NCBI GenBank assembly: GCA_021323655.1
Contig: JAJPKO010000050.1
Span: 1-64,000 of the forward strand
DNA from: Acidobacteriaceae bacterium
Lineage (GTDB): Bacteria > Acidobacteriota > Terriglobia > Terriglobales > Acidobacteriaceae
Direction of reading: 5' to 3'
Length of the DNA: 64,000 nt
The translations under genes and the position numbers were made by a program. Every line of letters starts with the position of its first letter. The first letter of the stretch is position 1. A model generated the notes under the pieces. It had not been told where the DNA came from. It saw only the letters and a list, made by a program, of their open reading frames with translations, and searched no databases. Shown here in pieces: positions 34,769-42,643 of this stretch.

Positions 34769-34774
34769 TAGAAT
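34769..34774 (+). promoter_or_regulatory. possible -10 box in the tight VKOR/DsbA divergent gap
   Basis: TAGAAT matches TATAAT at 5 of 6 positions, 16 bases before the DsbA-like ATG at 34790. No good -35 is seen at 17 bases (ATAACG). The opposite gene starts 15 bases away, so promoters on the two strands must overlap or lie inside the opposite gene. Confidence 0.3.
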
Positions 34775-34789
34775 GAAATGAGAGACATC

Positions 34790-35392
34790 ATGCTGCGTTC
34801 TTTTCTTGCCCTTACTCTGGCTGCAATGGTAATCGCCCCTGCCGCTCGCGCGCAGTCGAATCCTCAGGAAGCCTTGAAGCCGCCGACGGGCGCGAAAGTG
34901 GCGATCATCGAATTTGCTGATCTGGAATGCCCGATGTGCGCGCATGAGAACCCGGTGCTGAAAGATGCGTCGGCGAAGTATCACGTTCCGTGGATACGGC
35001 ATGATTTTCCGCTGCAAAACCATCGCTGGAGCATGCTGGCGGCAATCAACGCGCGCTGGTTTGACGAGAAATCGAAGAAGCTGGGCGATGATTATCGCGA
35101 TGCGATTTTTGCCGATCAGATCAATATTCTGACGCCGGATGATCTGCGCAACTTTACGGAGAAGTTTGCCAAAGACCACGGCGTGGCGCTGCCGTTTGTG
35201 ATGGACCCGCAGGGCAAGCTGGCGGCGGAAGTAAAGGCAGATTACGAGCTGGGCATACGGTTGGGGATCCACCAGACACCGACGGCGTGGGTGGTGACGG
35301 ACAAGCATGGCGTGATCCACGCCGATGAGGTGAAGGACTTCAATAAGCTCTATTCCATGCTGGATGAAGCCGTGGCGGAAACGAGGAAATAG
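34790..35392 (+). CDS. DsbA-like thiol:disulphide oxidoreductase, exported
   Basis: A 200-residue periplasmic thioredoxin-fold protein. The ATG at 34790 is preceded by GAGAGA and gives a clean signal peptide (LRSFLALTLAAMVIAPAARA); an in-frame ATG at 34778 is possible. The redox motif is C-P-M-C in FADLECPMCAHENP, followed by a long helical insertion (DEKSKKLGDDYRDAIFADQI) and the cis-Pro segment GIHQTPTAWVV. This resembles DsbA/BdbD-type oxidases paired with VKOR. VKOR is divergently encoded next door. The stop lies 3 bases before the era start. Confidence 0.88.
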   Translation: MLRSFLALTLAAMVIAPAARAQSNPQEALKPPTGAKVAIIEFADLECPMCAHENPVLKDASAKYHVPWIRHDFPLQNHRWSMLAAINARWFDEKSKKLGDDYRDAIFADQINILTPDDLRNFTEKFAKDHGVALPFVMDPQGKLAAEVKADYELGIRLGIHQTPTAWVVTDKHGVIHADEVKDFNKLYSMLDEAVAETRK

Positions 35393-35395
35393 CCC

Positions 35396-36355
35396 TTGCG
35401 CTCTGGTTTTGTCTCAATTCTTGGCCGGCCGAATGTCGGCAAATCCACCTTACTGAACAAGCTCGTCGGCGAGAAGGTGGCCATTGTCACAAGCAAGCCG
35501 CAGACGACACGCACGCGTATCCACGGCATTCTGGAAGTTGCTGCGAAAAAGGGGAAGCATCCGGCGGCACAGATTGTTTTTGTGGACACGCCGGGGGTAC
35601 ACAAGCCGGAATCGTGGCTGGACAAGCGCATGATGCAGGAAGTGCATGATGCGCTGGAAAGTCGCGATGTTGTGTTGTTCATGGTGGATGCGACGCGGCG
35701 GCTGGAGTTTGCCGATGCAAAGAGCGAGGACGCGTTTGCGCTGGGGTTGATTCGGAAGCTGGATTGCCCGGTGTTTCTGGTGATCAACAAGATTGATCTG
35801 ATTGCGAAAGACACGCTGCTGCCGATGATTGCGGAGCTGAGCGCGCTGCATTCGTTTGCGGAGGTGATTCCGGTATCGGCACGCAAGGGCGATGGACTGG
35901 ACCGGCTGGTGGCGAAACTGGTGGAGCATCTGCCGGAGGGCGAGCGGTATTTTCCGAAAGACCAGTTTACGGACCAGCCTCTGCGCTTTATGGTGGCGGA
36001 GCTGATTCGCGAGCGGATTTTGCAGGAGACAGGCGAAGAAGTTCCGTATGCTTCGGCGGTGGTGGTAGAGCGGTTTGAAGAGCCGCAGCCGGAGGACAAA
36101 AAGCCGGTAACGCGCATTGCGGCGGCCATTTACTGCGAGCGCTCGGGGCAGAAGGCCATCCTGATCGGCAAGGGCGGGGCCAAGCTCAAAAGCATTGGAA
36201 CGAATGCGCGCAAGGAGATTGAGTCGCTGCTGGGAAAGCGCGTTTTTCTTGAGCTGCATGTAATTGTGGAAGAAGGCTGGCGCGAGCGGCGAGGGTTTGT
36301 TGAGTCTCTGGACTGGCGCAGGCAGATTGAAGAACTTGGGAAATGGGAAGAGTAG
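35396..36355 (+). CDS. era: GTPase Era
   Basis: A 319-residue ribosome-assembly GTPase that binds 16S rRNA. It starts at a TTG (35396), giving RSGFVSILGRPNVGKSTLL, the usual Era beginning; GAGGAAA lies about 9 bases upstream inside the end of the DsbA-like gene. G-motifs: GRPNVGKS (G1), TTRTR (G2), FVDTPGVHKP (G3), INKIDL (G4), VSARKGDG (G5). The C-terminal KH domain has AIYCERSGQKAILIGKGGAKLKSIG (type II KH GxxG). Era commonly follows ybeY-corC clusters; here the VKOR/DsbA pair intervenes. Confidence 0.96.
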   Translation: MRSGFVSILGRPNVGKSTLLNKLVGEKVAIVTSKPQTTRTRIHGILEVAAKKGKHPAAQIVFVDTPGVHKPESWLDKRMMQEVHDALESRDVVLFMVDATRRLEFADAKSEDAFALGLIRKLDCPVFLVINKIDLIAKDTLLPMIAELSALHSFAEVIPVSARKGDGLDRLVAKLVEHLPEGERYFPKDQFTDQPLRFMVAELIRERILQETGEEVPYASAVVVERFEEPQPEDKKPVTRIAAAIYCERSGQKAILIGKGGAKLKSIGTNARKEIESLLGKRVFLELHVIVEEGWRERRGFVESLDWRRQIEELGKWEE

Positions 36356-36472
36356 CTGGGCCATGCGGTTTGAGACTTTGGGAATTTCTTGTGCCCACCT
36401 GGGACGCGAAAATATTTCTTCGATTCGGTGCTATAAACGCGCCATTTTGTTTGAAGGAACAATAAAGACCAG

Positions 36473-37129
36473 ATGAAAGCCCGCCGGTCAATTTTAAGCG
36501 ATCTGCTGCTTTTCGCGTTCCTGTTGGCAGGACTTCACGGCGAGACCTCTACACCTCAGTCCTTTGCCGCGCAGATTGACAAGCACTACAACGCGCTTCA
36601 CTCCCTCTCGGTCCATTTCACGCAGAAGTACGACGGGATGGGGATGCACCGCAGCGAAAGTGGCATGCTCCTGCTGCGGAAGCCGGGCAAGATGCGCTGG
36701 ACCTACTCGAGTCCAGCAGGCAAGCTCTTCGTCCTTGACGGCCATGATGCTTACTTCTACTCGCCTGGCGATACGGAAGTGCCGCGCGTCCCGGCCAAGA
36801 AGCTCGATGATTTGCGATCTCCCCTGCGTTTTCTACTCGGGCACACGCAGCTGGAAAAAGAGCTGACCAACCTTCAGCTTGCTCCGGCAGAGAACGGCGC
36901 TTACACTCTTACCGGGGTCCCCAAAGGGATGGAGAAGCGCATCGCTTCGGTTTCCATTACGGCCAGCGCTGACGGAGCTATCCGGTCCATGCGCATTGAA
37001 GAGACTGATGGTGCCATCAACACCTTTCTCTTCAGTGGTGAAGTGCCAAACGCCCCTGCGCCGGACAGTGATTTCACCTTCCAGGCCCCCGTCGGCACGC
37101 ACATCGTGGAGGGAACACCTCCGGTTTAG
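36473..37129 (+). CDS. lolA: outer-membrane lipoprotein carrier LolA
   Basis: A 218-residue periplasmic chaperone that carries lipoproteins from LolCDE to the outer membrane. Signal peptide about 1-23 (LLLFAFLLAGLHG). The mature protein has the LolA half-barrel: AAQIDKHYNALHSLSVHFTQKY, a GMLLLRKPGKMRWTY strand pair (family W/R motif), GHDAYFYSPGDTEV, and a C-terminal FTFQAPVGTHIVEG. The plus-strand gene ends 9 bases before the stop of the convergent ABC permease gene. Confidence 0.88.
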   Translation: MKARRSILSDLLLFAFLLAGLHGETSTPQSFAAQIDKHYNALHSLSVHFTQKYDGMGMHRSESGMLLLRKPGKMRWTYSSPAGKLFVLDGHDAYFYSPGDTEVPRVPAKKLDDLRSPLRFLLGHTQLEKELTNLQLAPAENGAYTLTGVPKGMEKRIASVSITASADGAIRSMRIEETDGAINTFLFSGEVPNAPAPDSDFTFQAPVGTHIVEGTPPV

Positions 37130-37138
37130 CAGAATGCG

Positions 37139-38242
37139 CTATTCATAGGCGAGCGCATCAATCGGATCTTTGCGAGCTGCCTTGAGCGCCGGATACAGTG
37201 CTCCGAGAATGGACCCAAAAAACGCGATCAGGGCCGCGTTGACACGCCATCCCATTGTCAGCGGAAAGGGAATGGTGGGAAATTTGTAGGCCAGTCCGAG
37301 CTTGACCACGTAGGTAAGCGCGATGCCGAGAATAATTCCTGCAATGGAAACCAGCGCCGCCTCGCGCAGCACCACGTTGGTGATGTAGAAGCGCGATGCT
37401 CCGAGCGACTTGAGGATGCCGATTTCGCGCGTGCGCTCCATCACCGCGGTGTACATGGTCTGGAAGACCACGATGAAGCCCACAATTACGGCAATACCGA
37501 TCACGCTGTTCAGTGCGGGCGTAAAGCCGGGCAGGTGCTCGGGAGTCATCAGAGAGAGCCATTCCTGAATGGTCTGCACCTGATACTGCCCCAGGCCCGG
37601 CGTCGCCAGAATCTCCTGCCGGACAAGGTTCTGGTTGCTCAGGTCATCGCTCTTGATATAGAAAAGCGAAGCGTTGTCCGGGTTTCCCATGAGAGTGCCC
37701 AGGGTGTGGATGGGCATGAACTTGCGCCCTCCCTTGCCGTGCTCAACAATGCCGCAGATGCGGAAGGGATGGTTCTTGATGAGGATGGTGTCGCCCACAT
37801 GATGACCGTGGTCGGCACGGGCGAAGATGTCGTCCACAATTACATCGTTCGGCCCCTGGAACGGGCCGCCTTTCAGAAACACGAAGGGGCGCAGGGCGTT
37901 AAAGCTGTTGTAATCAATGCCCCAGAGGGTCTCGACCGAACCCGCAATATTGAAGTCGGTAATGACAGGCGCGGCGACGGCCACATGAGGCAGTTTGGCA
38001 ATCACATCTGCAATTTTGGCCGGAACAGGTGCCCCGCCAACACCTGAGACAAAGCTGGCGTTCGGCGGCCGGACAATCAGGTCCGCACCGATGCCGCCGG
38101 TCTGGTTTCTGGCATTGGAGACCTGCCCAATCATGATTCCGACAATTGAAAGAATCATGATGACTTCGACAGCTACGGCAAATACGCCGATGAGAGTACG
38201 CAAAGGGCGGTGCAACACATTGCCAAGGACAAGCTTATTCAT
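37139..38242 (-). CDS. ABC transporter permease, MacB/FtsX-type
   Basis: A 367-residue inner-membrane permease. An N-terminal TM (IGVFAVAVEVIMILSIVGIM) precedes a periplasmic MacB_PCD-type domain of about 220 residues (NQTGGIGADLIVRPPN, GIVEHGKGGRKFMPI). Three C-terminal TMs follow with the FtsX signature (TREIGILKSLGASRFYI) and an end ARKDPIDALAYE. These proteins work with an ATPase in mechanotransmission, lipoprotein release or efflux. No ATPase gene is adjacent in the window. It starts as the first gene on its strand after a 328-base AT-rich divergent region. Confidence 0.88.
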   Translation of the reverse strand: MNKLVLGNVLHRPLRTLIGVFAVAVEVIMILSIVGIMIGQVSNARNQTGGIGADLIVRPPNASFVSGVGGAPVPAKIADVIAKLPHVAVAAPVITDFNIAGSVETLWGIDYNSFNALRPFVFLKGGPFQGPNDVIVDDIFARADHGHHVGDTILIKNHPFRICGIVEHGKGGRKFMPIHTLGTLMGNPDNASLFYIKSDDLSNQNLVRQEILATPGLGQYQVQTIQEWLSLMTPEHLPGFTPALNSVIGIAVIVGFIVVFQTMYTAVMERTREIGILKSLGASRFYITNVVLREAALVSIAGIILGIALTYVVKLGLAYKFPTIPFPLTMGWRVNAALIAFFGSILGALYPALKAARKDPIDALAYE

Positions 38243-38570
38243 TCAGACATCCTGAGATGGAGCGTTCGCCGTCCATACATATGGAACGGGTAGTTAATCT
38301 ATAAAATTTGAGTGTAACAAAGGGAAAACTGCTGCCGATTAATATGCAAAATGGCTGAAAGCAAATTGTTTCAATTGGAACTGAGACCAGAATGGGGTTT
38401 TTACATTGAAACTCAGAGGAAAATATCTGATTTTGCTTTGACTTCAGCCGTCAGGAGTTTTATGGTTTGCACTAGAGGTTGGGCAAATTCCAACTCGAAT
38501 GACAATTGCTGTTTTTGATTTTTGAATTAAGATTTCAGACCCCAGAGAGTACCTGTATCGAGACAGCGGA
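38243..38570. other. AT-rich divergent intergenic region
   Basis: 328 bases between the ABC permease (minus) and the RodZ-like gene (plus), visibly richer in A and T than the flanking genes. I see no gene; it probably carries promoters for both directions. Confidence 0.4.
38438..38466 (+). promoter_or_regulatory. candidate promoter for the RodZ-like gene
   Basis: TTGACT (38438-38443), 17-base spacer, TATGGT (38461-38466): 5 of 6 and 4 of 6 consensus matches. The start codon is 104 bases further on. Not unique in this AT-rich gap, so only a candidate. Confidence 0.35.
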
Positions 38571-39050
38571 ATGGGTCAGTTCGGCGAAGATTTAAAAAAA
38601 GAACGGGAATCGCGCGGCGTCACCCTGGAAGCGATTACGGATGCTACAAAGATCAGCAGCCGTCACCTGCTGGCTCTTGAAGAAGAGCACTTTGACATCC
38701 TGCCGGGGGGCGTTTTCAACAAGGGAATCGTGCGCAACTACGCCCGTGTGGTCGGCCTGGATGAGGACGTCTGGCTAGACCGCTTTATGACCGCCTACCA
38801 GCAAAGCGGCCTGCTGAAAGACGACGATGTCCACTGGATCGAATTTGCGGAAAATGTAAGCAAAAACCGCCCCGAGGAGACGGACCGGCCCGGACAGCGC
38901 CTCCGCTGGACCGGCGTTGCCGTGTTACTGGTACTGCTCTCGGTACTGGGGTGGTTCGTCTGGCGCTACGTCAGCAACCGCATCACTGCGGCGAATGTGC
39001 ATAAGGGCCAGTCGGAGTCTTCCGCTGTGCTGGCGCGGACCGGCCCTTAA
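38571..39050 (+). CDS. RodZ-like helix-turn-helix membrane protein, short form
   Basis: A 159-residue protein. The N-terminal HTH_25 domain (about 1-75: GEDLKKERESRGVTLEAI, SSRHLLALEEEHFDILPGGVFNKGIVRNYAR) is the RodZ cytosolic HTH that contacts MreB. A linker, one TM (VAVLLVLLSVLGWFVWRYV, about 117-135) and only some 25 periplasmic residues follow. The DUF4115 domain of full-length RodZ is missing and there is no sign of a frameshift, so it is a naturally short form. Convergent with pheT. Confidence 0.8.
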   Translation: MGQFGEDLKKERESRGVTLEAITDATKISSRHLLALEEEHFDILPGGVFNKGIVRNYARVVGLDEDVWLDRFMTAYQQSGLLKDDDVHWIEFAENVSKNRPEETDRPGQRLRWTGVAVLLVLLSVLGWFVWRYVSNRITAANVHKGQSESSAVLARTGP

Positions 39051-39059
39051 AAAACAGTC

Positions 39060-39175
39060 GTGTCGCAATTTGAATTTCCAAATCCCTCGGAGGGCAAAGC
39101 GTCTTCTTTTTTGCTTTTATCGGCACGGCTAGTCTAAAAGCCGTGCCCCTTCAAAACTAACCCAAACTGCGACAC
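39060..39175. repeat. inverted-repeat element between convergent genes
   Basis: GTGTCGCAATTTG (39060-39072) and CAAACTGCGACAC (39163-39175) are inverted copies with one mismatch in 13. Between them is a perfect 9-bp hairpin GGCACGGCT/AGCCGTGCC (39122-39147) with an 8-base loop. It could be a bidirectional terminator, since pheT and the RodZ-like gene converge here, or a short MITE-like element; no target-site duplication is obvious. Confidence 0.45.
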
Positions 39176-39186
39176 AACCCAAGAAA

Positions 39187-41352
39187 CTACTCGCGCAGCT
39201 TGCCGCCAAGCTTCTGCAAAGCACCCATGACACTTTGTGACCAGCCCTGCAGCTCTTCTTCCTGAAGAGTGCGGTCCTGCGCCTGGAAGACCGTGCGCAG
39301 CAGCAGCGAAAAATGCCCCTGCGGAATGCGCTTGCCTTCCTTGTCGCGCAGGATTTCCTTTGGCTCCACGCGCTGCAGCTCAGCGATGTTGAGGGCGGCG
39401 AGCGCTTCGGCAATCTGTGCGTATGAGACCGAGTCGGCAAAGATGAAGGAGAAGTCGCGACGGACGGCCTGGAAGCGCGAAAGTTCACGCATGGTCGGCT
39501 GGCGCAGATCCTGCTTATAGAGGCGGTCGAGGTAAAATTCACCCACATAGACCGTCTGCTTCAGCTTGCGGGGCTGCGCCTCTTCCGGATGCAGCTCGCC
39601 GAAATACCCAATCGTCGCGCCATCTATAACGACCCGCGCTGAGCGGCCCGGATGCAGCCACGAGGGCATCAGTCCGGAGTCGGACGGGAAGCGGTCGAAG
39701 TAGAGCAGCTTTGACACGAACCTTGAAAGCAGTTGCTCGACTGTGCCCTTTACGTCGTAGAAGTCCACAGGGCGCGATGCCTGATGCGGGCCATCCAGGG
39801 GCAACCTGCCCGTAGCACCGATGGAGAGTGCTGGCTTCTCGTCTACCTTATCGGTTGAGCCGGAGAAGACAGTGCCCATCTCAAAGAGCATTACGTCTTC
39901 CACGTCGCGATTCAGATTGAGCGCGAGCATTGAGAGCATTCCCGGAGCGAGTGATGGCCGCAGCATTCCTGCTTCTTCGCTGAGCGGGTTGTCCATGGGT
40001 ACGGTAGAGTTCGGCTGCGGCGCAAATGTTACTGCATCAGTTGCAGAGCAGAATGTACTCGAAATTGCCTCTGTCCAGCCCAGTCCGAGTAAAGTACGCC
40101 GCACAACGGCTTCTTTCTCAGCGTAGGGAAGCTCGACGACAGCGCCGGTAAAAGAAGGCAGCGTGTTCTTAAAACGGTTGTATCCGTAGACGCGGGCGAT
40201 TTCTTCAATCAGATCAATCTCGCGCTCAAGGTCAAGGCGCCAGCTTGGGAGTGCGACTTCGTATTCTGCGCGCGAGGCTGTTGTTTCTACTGAAACCGCG
40301 CGCGAAGGATCAAGGTTCTGCGCCGGAGCGTTGTACGGCGTGCCGTTTTTCTTCAGCCTGCAACCGAGACCCGTAAGGATGGCCTCTGCGATTTCCGCGG
40401 TGATGCCCTGCGGGTCTTCCGTCGCGCCGAGAATGCGGTGCGCCTCACTCAGCGCGAAGCTGATGGCAGGCCGCCTGGCCGTGCGGGCCTCAGCTTCGGG
40501 AATGATGACGTCTACCAGATCACCCTCGACTTCGCCGCCGCTCTCAAGAATGATGCTGCTGACCAGCGCCGAAGCGATGGGCGGCGCGTTGAAGTCGGCC
40601 CCGCGCTCGAAGCGGTGCGAAGCATCGGTATGCAGCAGGTGGCGCCTGGAGCTGCGGCGGACTGTCCACGGATCAAACCACGCGGCCTCGACGAGGATGT
40701 TCTTCGTCTCTGGCGTAATCATCGAGTCCCATCCGCCCATGACTCCGGCGATGGCCAGCGCCTTTTTCTCGTCGGCCACAACCAGATCGTCCGGGTCGAG
40801 CGTGCGCTCAATGCCGTCGAGCGTGCGCAGCTTCTCGCCCTTGCGCGCGCGGCGGAGGATGATTCCACCTTCGAGCTTGTCGAGATCAAAGGCGTGTGTG
40901 GGATGCCCCATGGCCAGCGTGACGTAGTTGGTCGCGTCCACGGCGTTCGAGATGAGCTTCTGCTCGAGCAGACGAAAGCGCTCAGCGACAATGCCGGTGG
41001 ACTGCGTGATCCTCACATTGCGCAGCACACGCGCAGTGAAGCGCCCGCAGAGCGAGGGTTCCTCGATACTTACCGGAAACGGTTTGACGGTTGTCTTCGG
41101 GCCAGGAAGCGCAGTTTCCAATGGCTTTAATGCAATACCATAAATAATAGCCGCCTCGCGGGCGATACCGTAATGGTTCATGGCATCTACGCGATTGGTG
41201 GTGATGTCCATTTCGAAGAGCGAGCCGTTCTCTCCTAAATCAAAGATGCCCTCAACTGCTATGCCGCGTAAGGTGAGGTCGTCGGCAAGCTGGCGGTCGT
41301 CGGCCGACAGTTGCGGCAAACAGGAGCGCAACCATGAGCTCAATATTTTCAT
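39187..41352 (-). CDS. pheT: phenylalanine--tRNA ligase beta subunit, form without OB tRNA-binding domain
   Basis: A 721-residue subunit of the heterotetrameric PheRS. It begins MKILSSWLRSCLP and passes straight from the first 40 residues (LRGIAVEGIFDLGENG) to EMDITTNRVDAMNHYGIAREAA. The roughly 100-residue EMAPII-like OB-fold tRNA-binding domain (about 40-150 in the E. coli protein) is therefore absent. B3/B4 editing, B5, core and the C-terminal FDX-ACB anticodon-binding domain (SRFQAVRRDFSFIFADSVSY) are all present. The frame is uninterrupted. The start overlaps the pheS stop by four bases. Confidence 0.95.
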   Translation of the reverse strand: MKILSSWLRSCLPQLSADDRQLADDLTLRGIAVEGIFDLGENGSLFEMDITTNRVDAMNHYGIAREAAIIYGIALKPLETALPGPKTTVKPFPVSIEEPSLCGRFTARVLRNVRITQSTGIVAERFRLLEQKLISNAVDATNYVTLAMGHPTHAFDLDKLEGGIILRRARKGEKLRTLDGIERTLDPDDLVVADEKKALAIAGVMGGWDSMITPETKNILVEAAWFDPWTVRRSSRRHLLHTDASHRFERGADFNAPPIASALVSSIILESGGEVEGDLVDVIIPEAEARTARRPAISFALSEAHRILGATEDPQGITAEIAEAILTGLGCRLKKNGTPYNAPAQNLDPSRAVSVETTASRAEYEVALPSWRLDLEREIDLIEEIARVYGYNRFKNTLPSFTGAVVELPYAEKEAVVRRTLLGLGWTEAISSTFCSATDAVTFAPQPNSTVPMDNPLSEEAGMLRPSLAPGMLSMLALNLNRDVEDVMLFEMGTVFSGSTDKVDEKPALSIGATGRLPLDGPHQASRPVDFYDVKGTVEQLLSRFVSKLLYFDRFPSDSGLMPSWLHPGRSARVVIDGATIGYFGELHPEEAQPRKLKQTVYVGEFYLDRLYKQDLRQPTMRELSRFQAVRRDFSFIFADSVSYAQIAEALAALNIAELQRVEPKEILRDKEGKRIPQGHFSLLLRTVFQAQDRTLQEEELQGWSQSVMGALQKLGGKLRE

Positions 41353-42452
41353 GCAAACTGCTCCAGAAAGCGGGCATCGCCGGAATACAACAGGCCAATG
41401 TCGCTGATGCCGTATTTCATCATGGCAATGCGGTCTACACCCATTCCGAAAGCGAAGCCGGAAATCTTCTTCGGGTCGTAGGCGGGCTGCCTTTGCTGCA
41501 CAAACCCGAAGACTGCCGGGTCCACCATGCCGCAGCCGAGCAGCTCAATCCAGCCCGAGTGCTTGCATTTGCGGCAGCCTTTGCCGCCACAGAAGGGGCA
41601 ACTAATCTGCACGTCGGCGCTTGGCTCAGTGAAGGGAAAGAATGACGGGAAGAAGCGCGTCTTGACGCTTGAGCCAAAGAACTCCTTCATGGCGTGGTCG
41701 AGCGTGCCCTTCAGGTCAGAGAAGGTAATGTTCGTGTCCACGCAGAGGCCCTCAATCTGGTGAAAGATGGGCGAGTGCGTGGCGTCGGCCTCGTCGTTGC
41801 GGTGCACCTTGCCCGGAATCACAATACGTACCGGAGGCGGCTGCTGCTCCATGGTACGAATCTGCACTGGAGAGGTGTGTGTGCGCATCAGCAGGCGGTC
41901 GCGCAGCGGGCGGCGCTCCTGGTTGGCGATAACGAGCGTGTCCTGCGTGTCGCGCGCCGGATGCCCGGGCGGAAAATTCAGCGATTCGAAGTTGTAGTAG
42001 TCGGTCTCGACCTCTGGCCCCACACCGACCGAATAGCCCATGCGTTTGAAGACGGCGACCATCTCGTGCATGGTCTTGATGAGCGGATGCTCGGCCCCGA
42101 GCGCGCGGCGCGTTCCGGGCAGGGTGACGTCAATGGCTTCAGCATCGAGCGCGAACTGTGCGCTGGTCTCGGAGGCCCGCTCAAGGCGCTCTTCAATCAG
42201 CGCCTTGAGCTGGTTAAAGCGCTGGCCGAGGGGCTTTTTTGCCTCTGCGGGCGCGGACTTGAGCCACGCATCGCTGATGAGCTTGAGGCGACCCTGCTTG
42301 CGCCCGAGCCACAGGAGACGGAACTGCTCGACTGCATCGGGCGAACTGAGCAATTGCGCCGAGGACTCGACCTCGCGGGACAATTCGGCAAAGGCCTGAT
42401 CGAGTGCGGCCTCAGTGTAGCCGCCCAAGTGTGGAATAGCATCTTGCGACAT
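41349..42452 (-). CDS. pheS: phenylalanine--tRNA ligase alpha subunit
   Basis: A 367-residue class II synthetase catalytic subunit. The ATG at 42452 is chosen because AGAGA lies just upstream; seven further in-frame residues upstream are possible. N-terminal coiled coil (about 10-85). Motif 2: GKVHRNDEADATHSPIFHQIEG. The zinc-ribbon-like insertion CPFCGGKGCRKCKHSGW is typical of this branch, and motif 3 is GFAFGMGVDRIAMMKYG. Forms an alpha2-beta2 enzyme with the overlapping pheT product. Confidence 0.97.
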   Translation of the reverse strand: MSQDAIPHLGGYTEAALDQAFAELSREVESSAQLLSSPDAVEQFRLLWLGRKQGRLKLISDAWLKSAPAEAKKPLGQRFNQLKALIEERLERASETSAQFALDAEAIDVTLPGTRRALGAEHPLIKTMHEMVAVFKRMGYSVGVGPEVETDYYNFESLNFPPGHPARDTQDTLVIANQERRPLRDRLLMRTHTSPVQIRTMEQQPPPVRIVIPGKVHRNDEADATHSPIFHQIEGLCVDTNITFSDLKGTLDHAMKEFFGSSVKTRFFPSFFPFTEPSADVQISCPFCGGKGCRKCKHSGWIELLGCGMVDPAVFGFVQQRQPAYDPKKISGFAFGMGVDRIAMMKYGISDIGLLYSGDARFLEQFA

Positions 42453-42643
42453 GGTCTCTTTTGAGGATATCAATTGACGTAAGCCATAGCGATCATAATG
42501 GTTGATATTCTGGCGCTGCTGCGCGCTTCACAAGCCTGCTTCAGATTACCGGAGATAAAGACCTGATCGCGTTGCGCAGCAGATATCCCATCCTTACGCC
42601 GACAGAATTCCGGGCATGGCATGGATCGAGCGACCGAGGCCGC

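Noticed and set aside
39187-41352. PheT shortened by a frameshift
   Set aside because: The frame is continuous and the junction joins two conserved segments cleanly.
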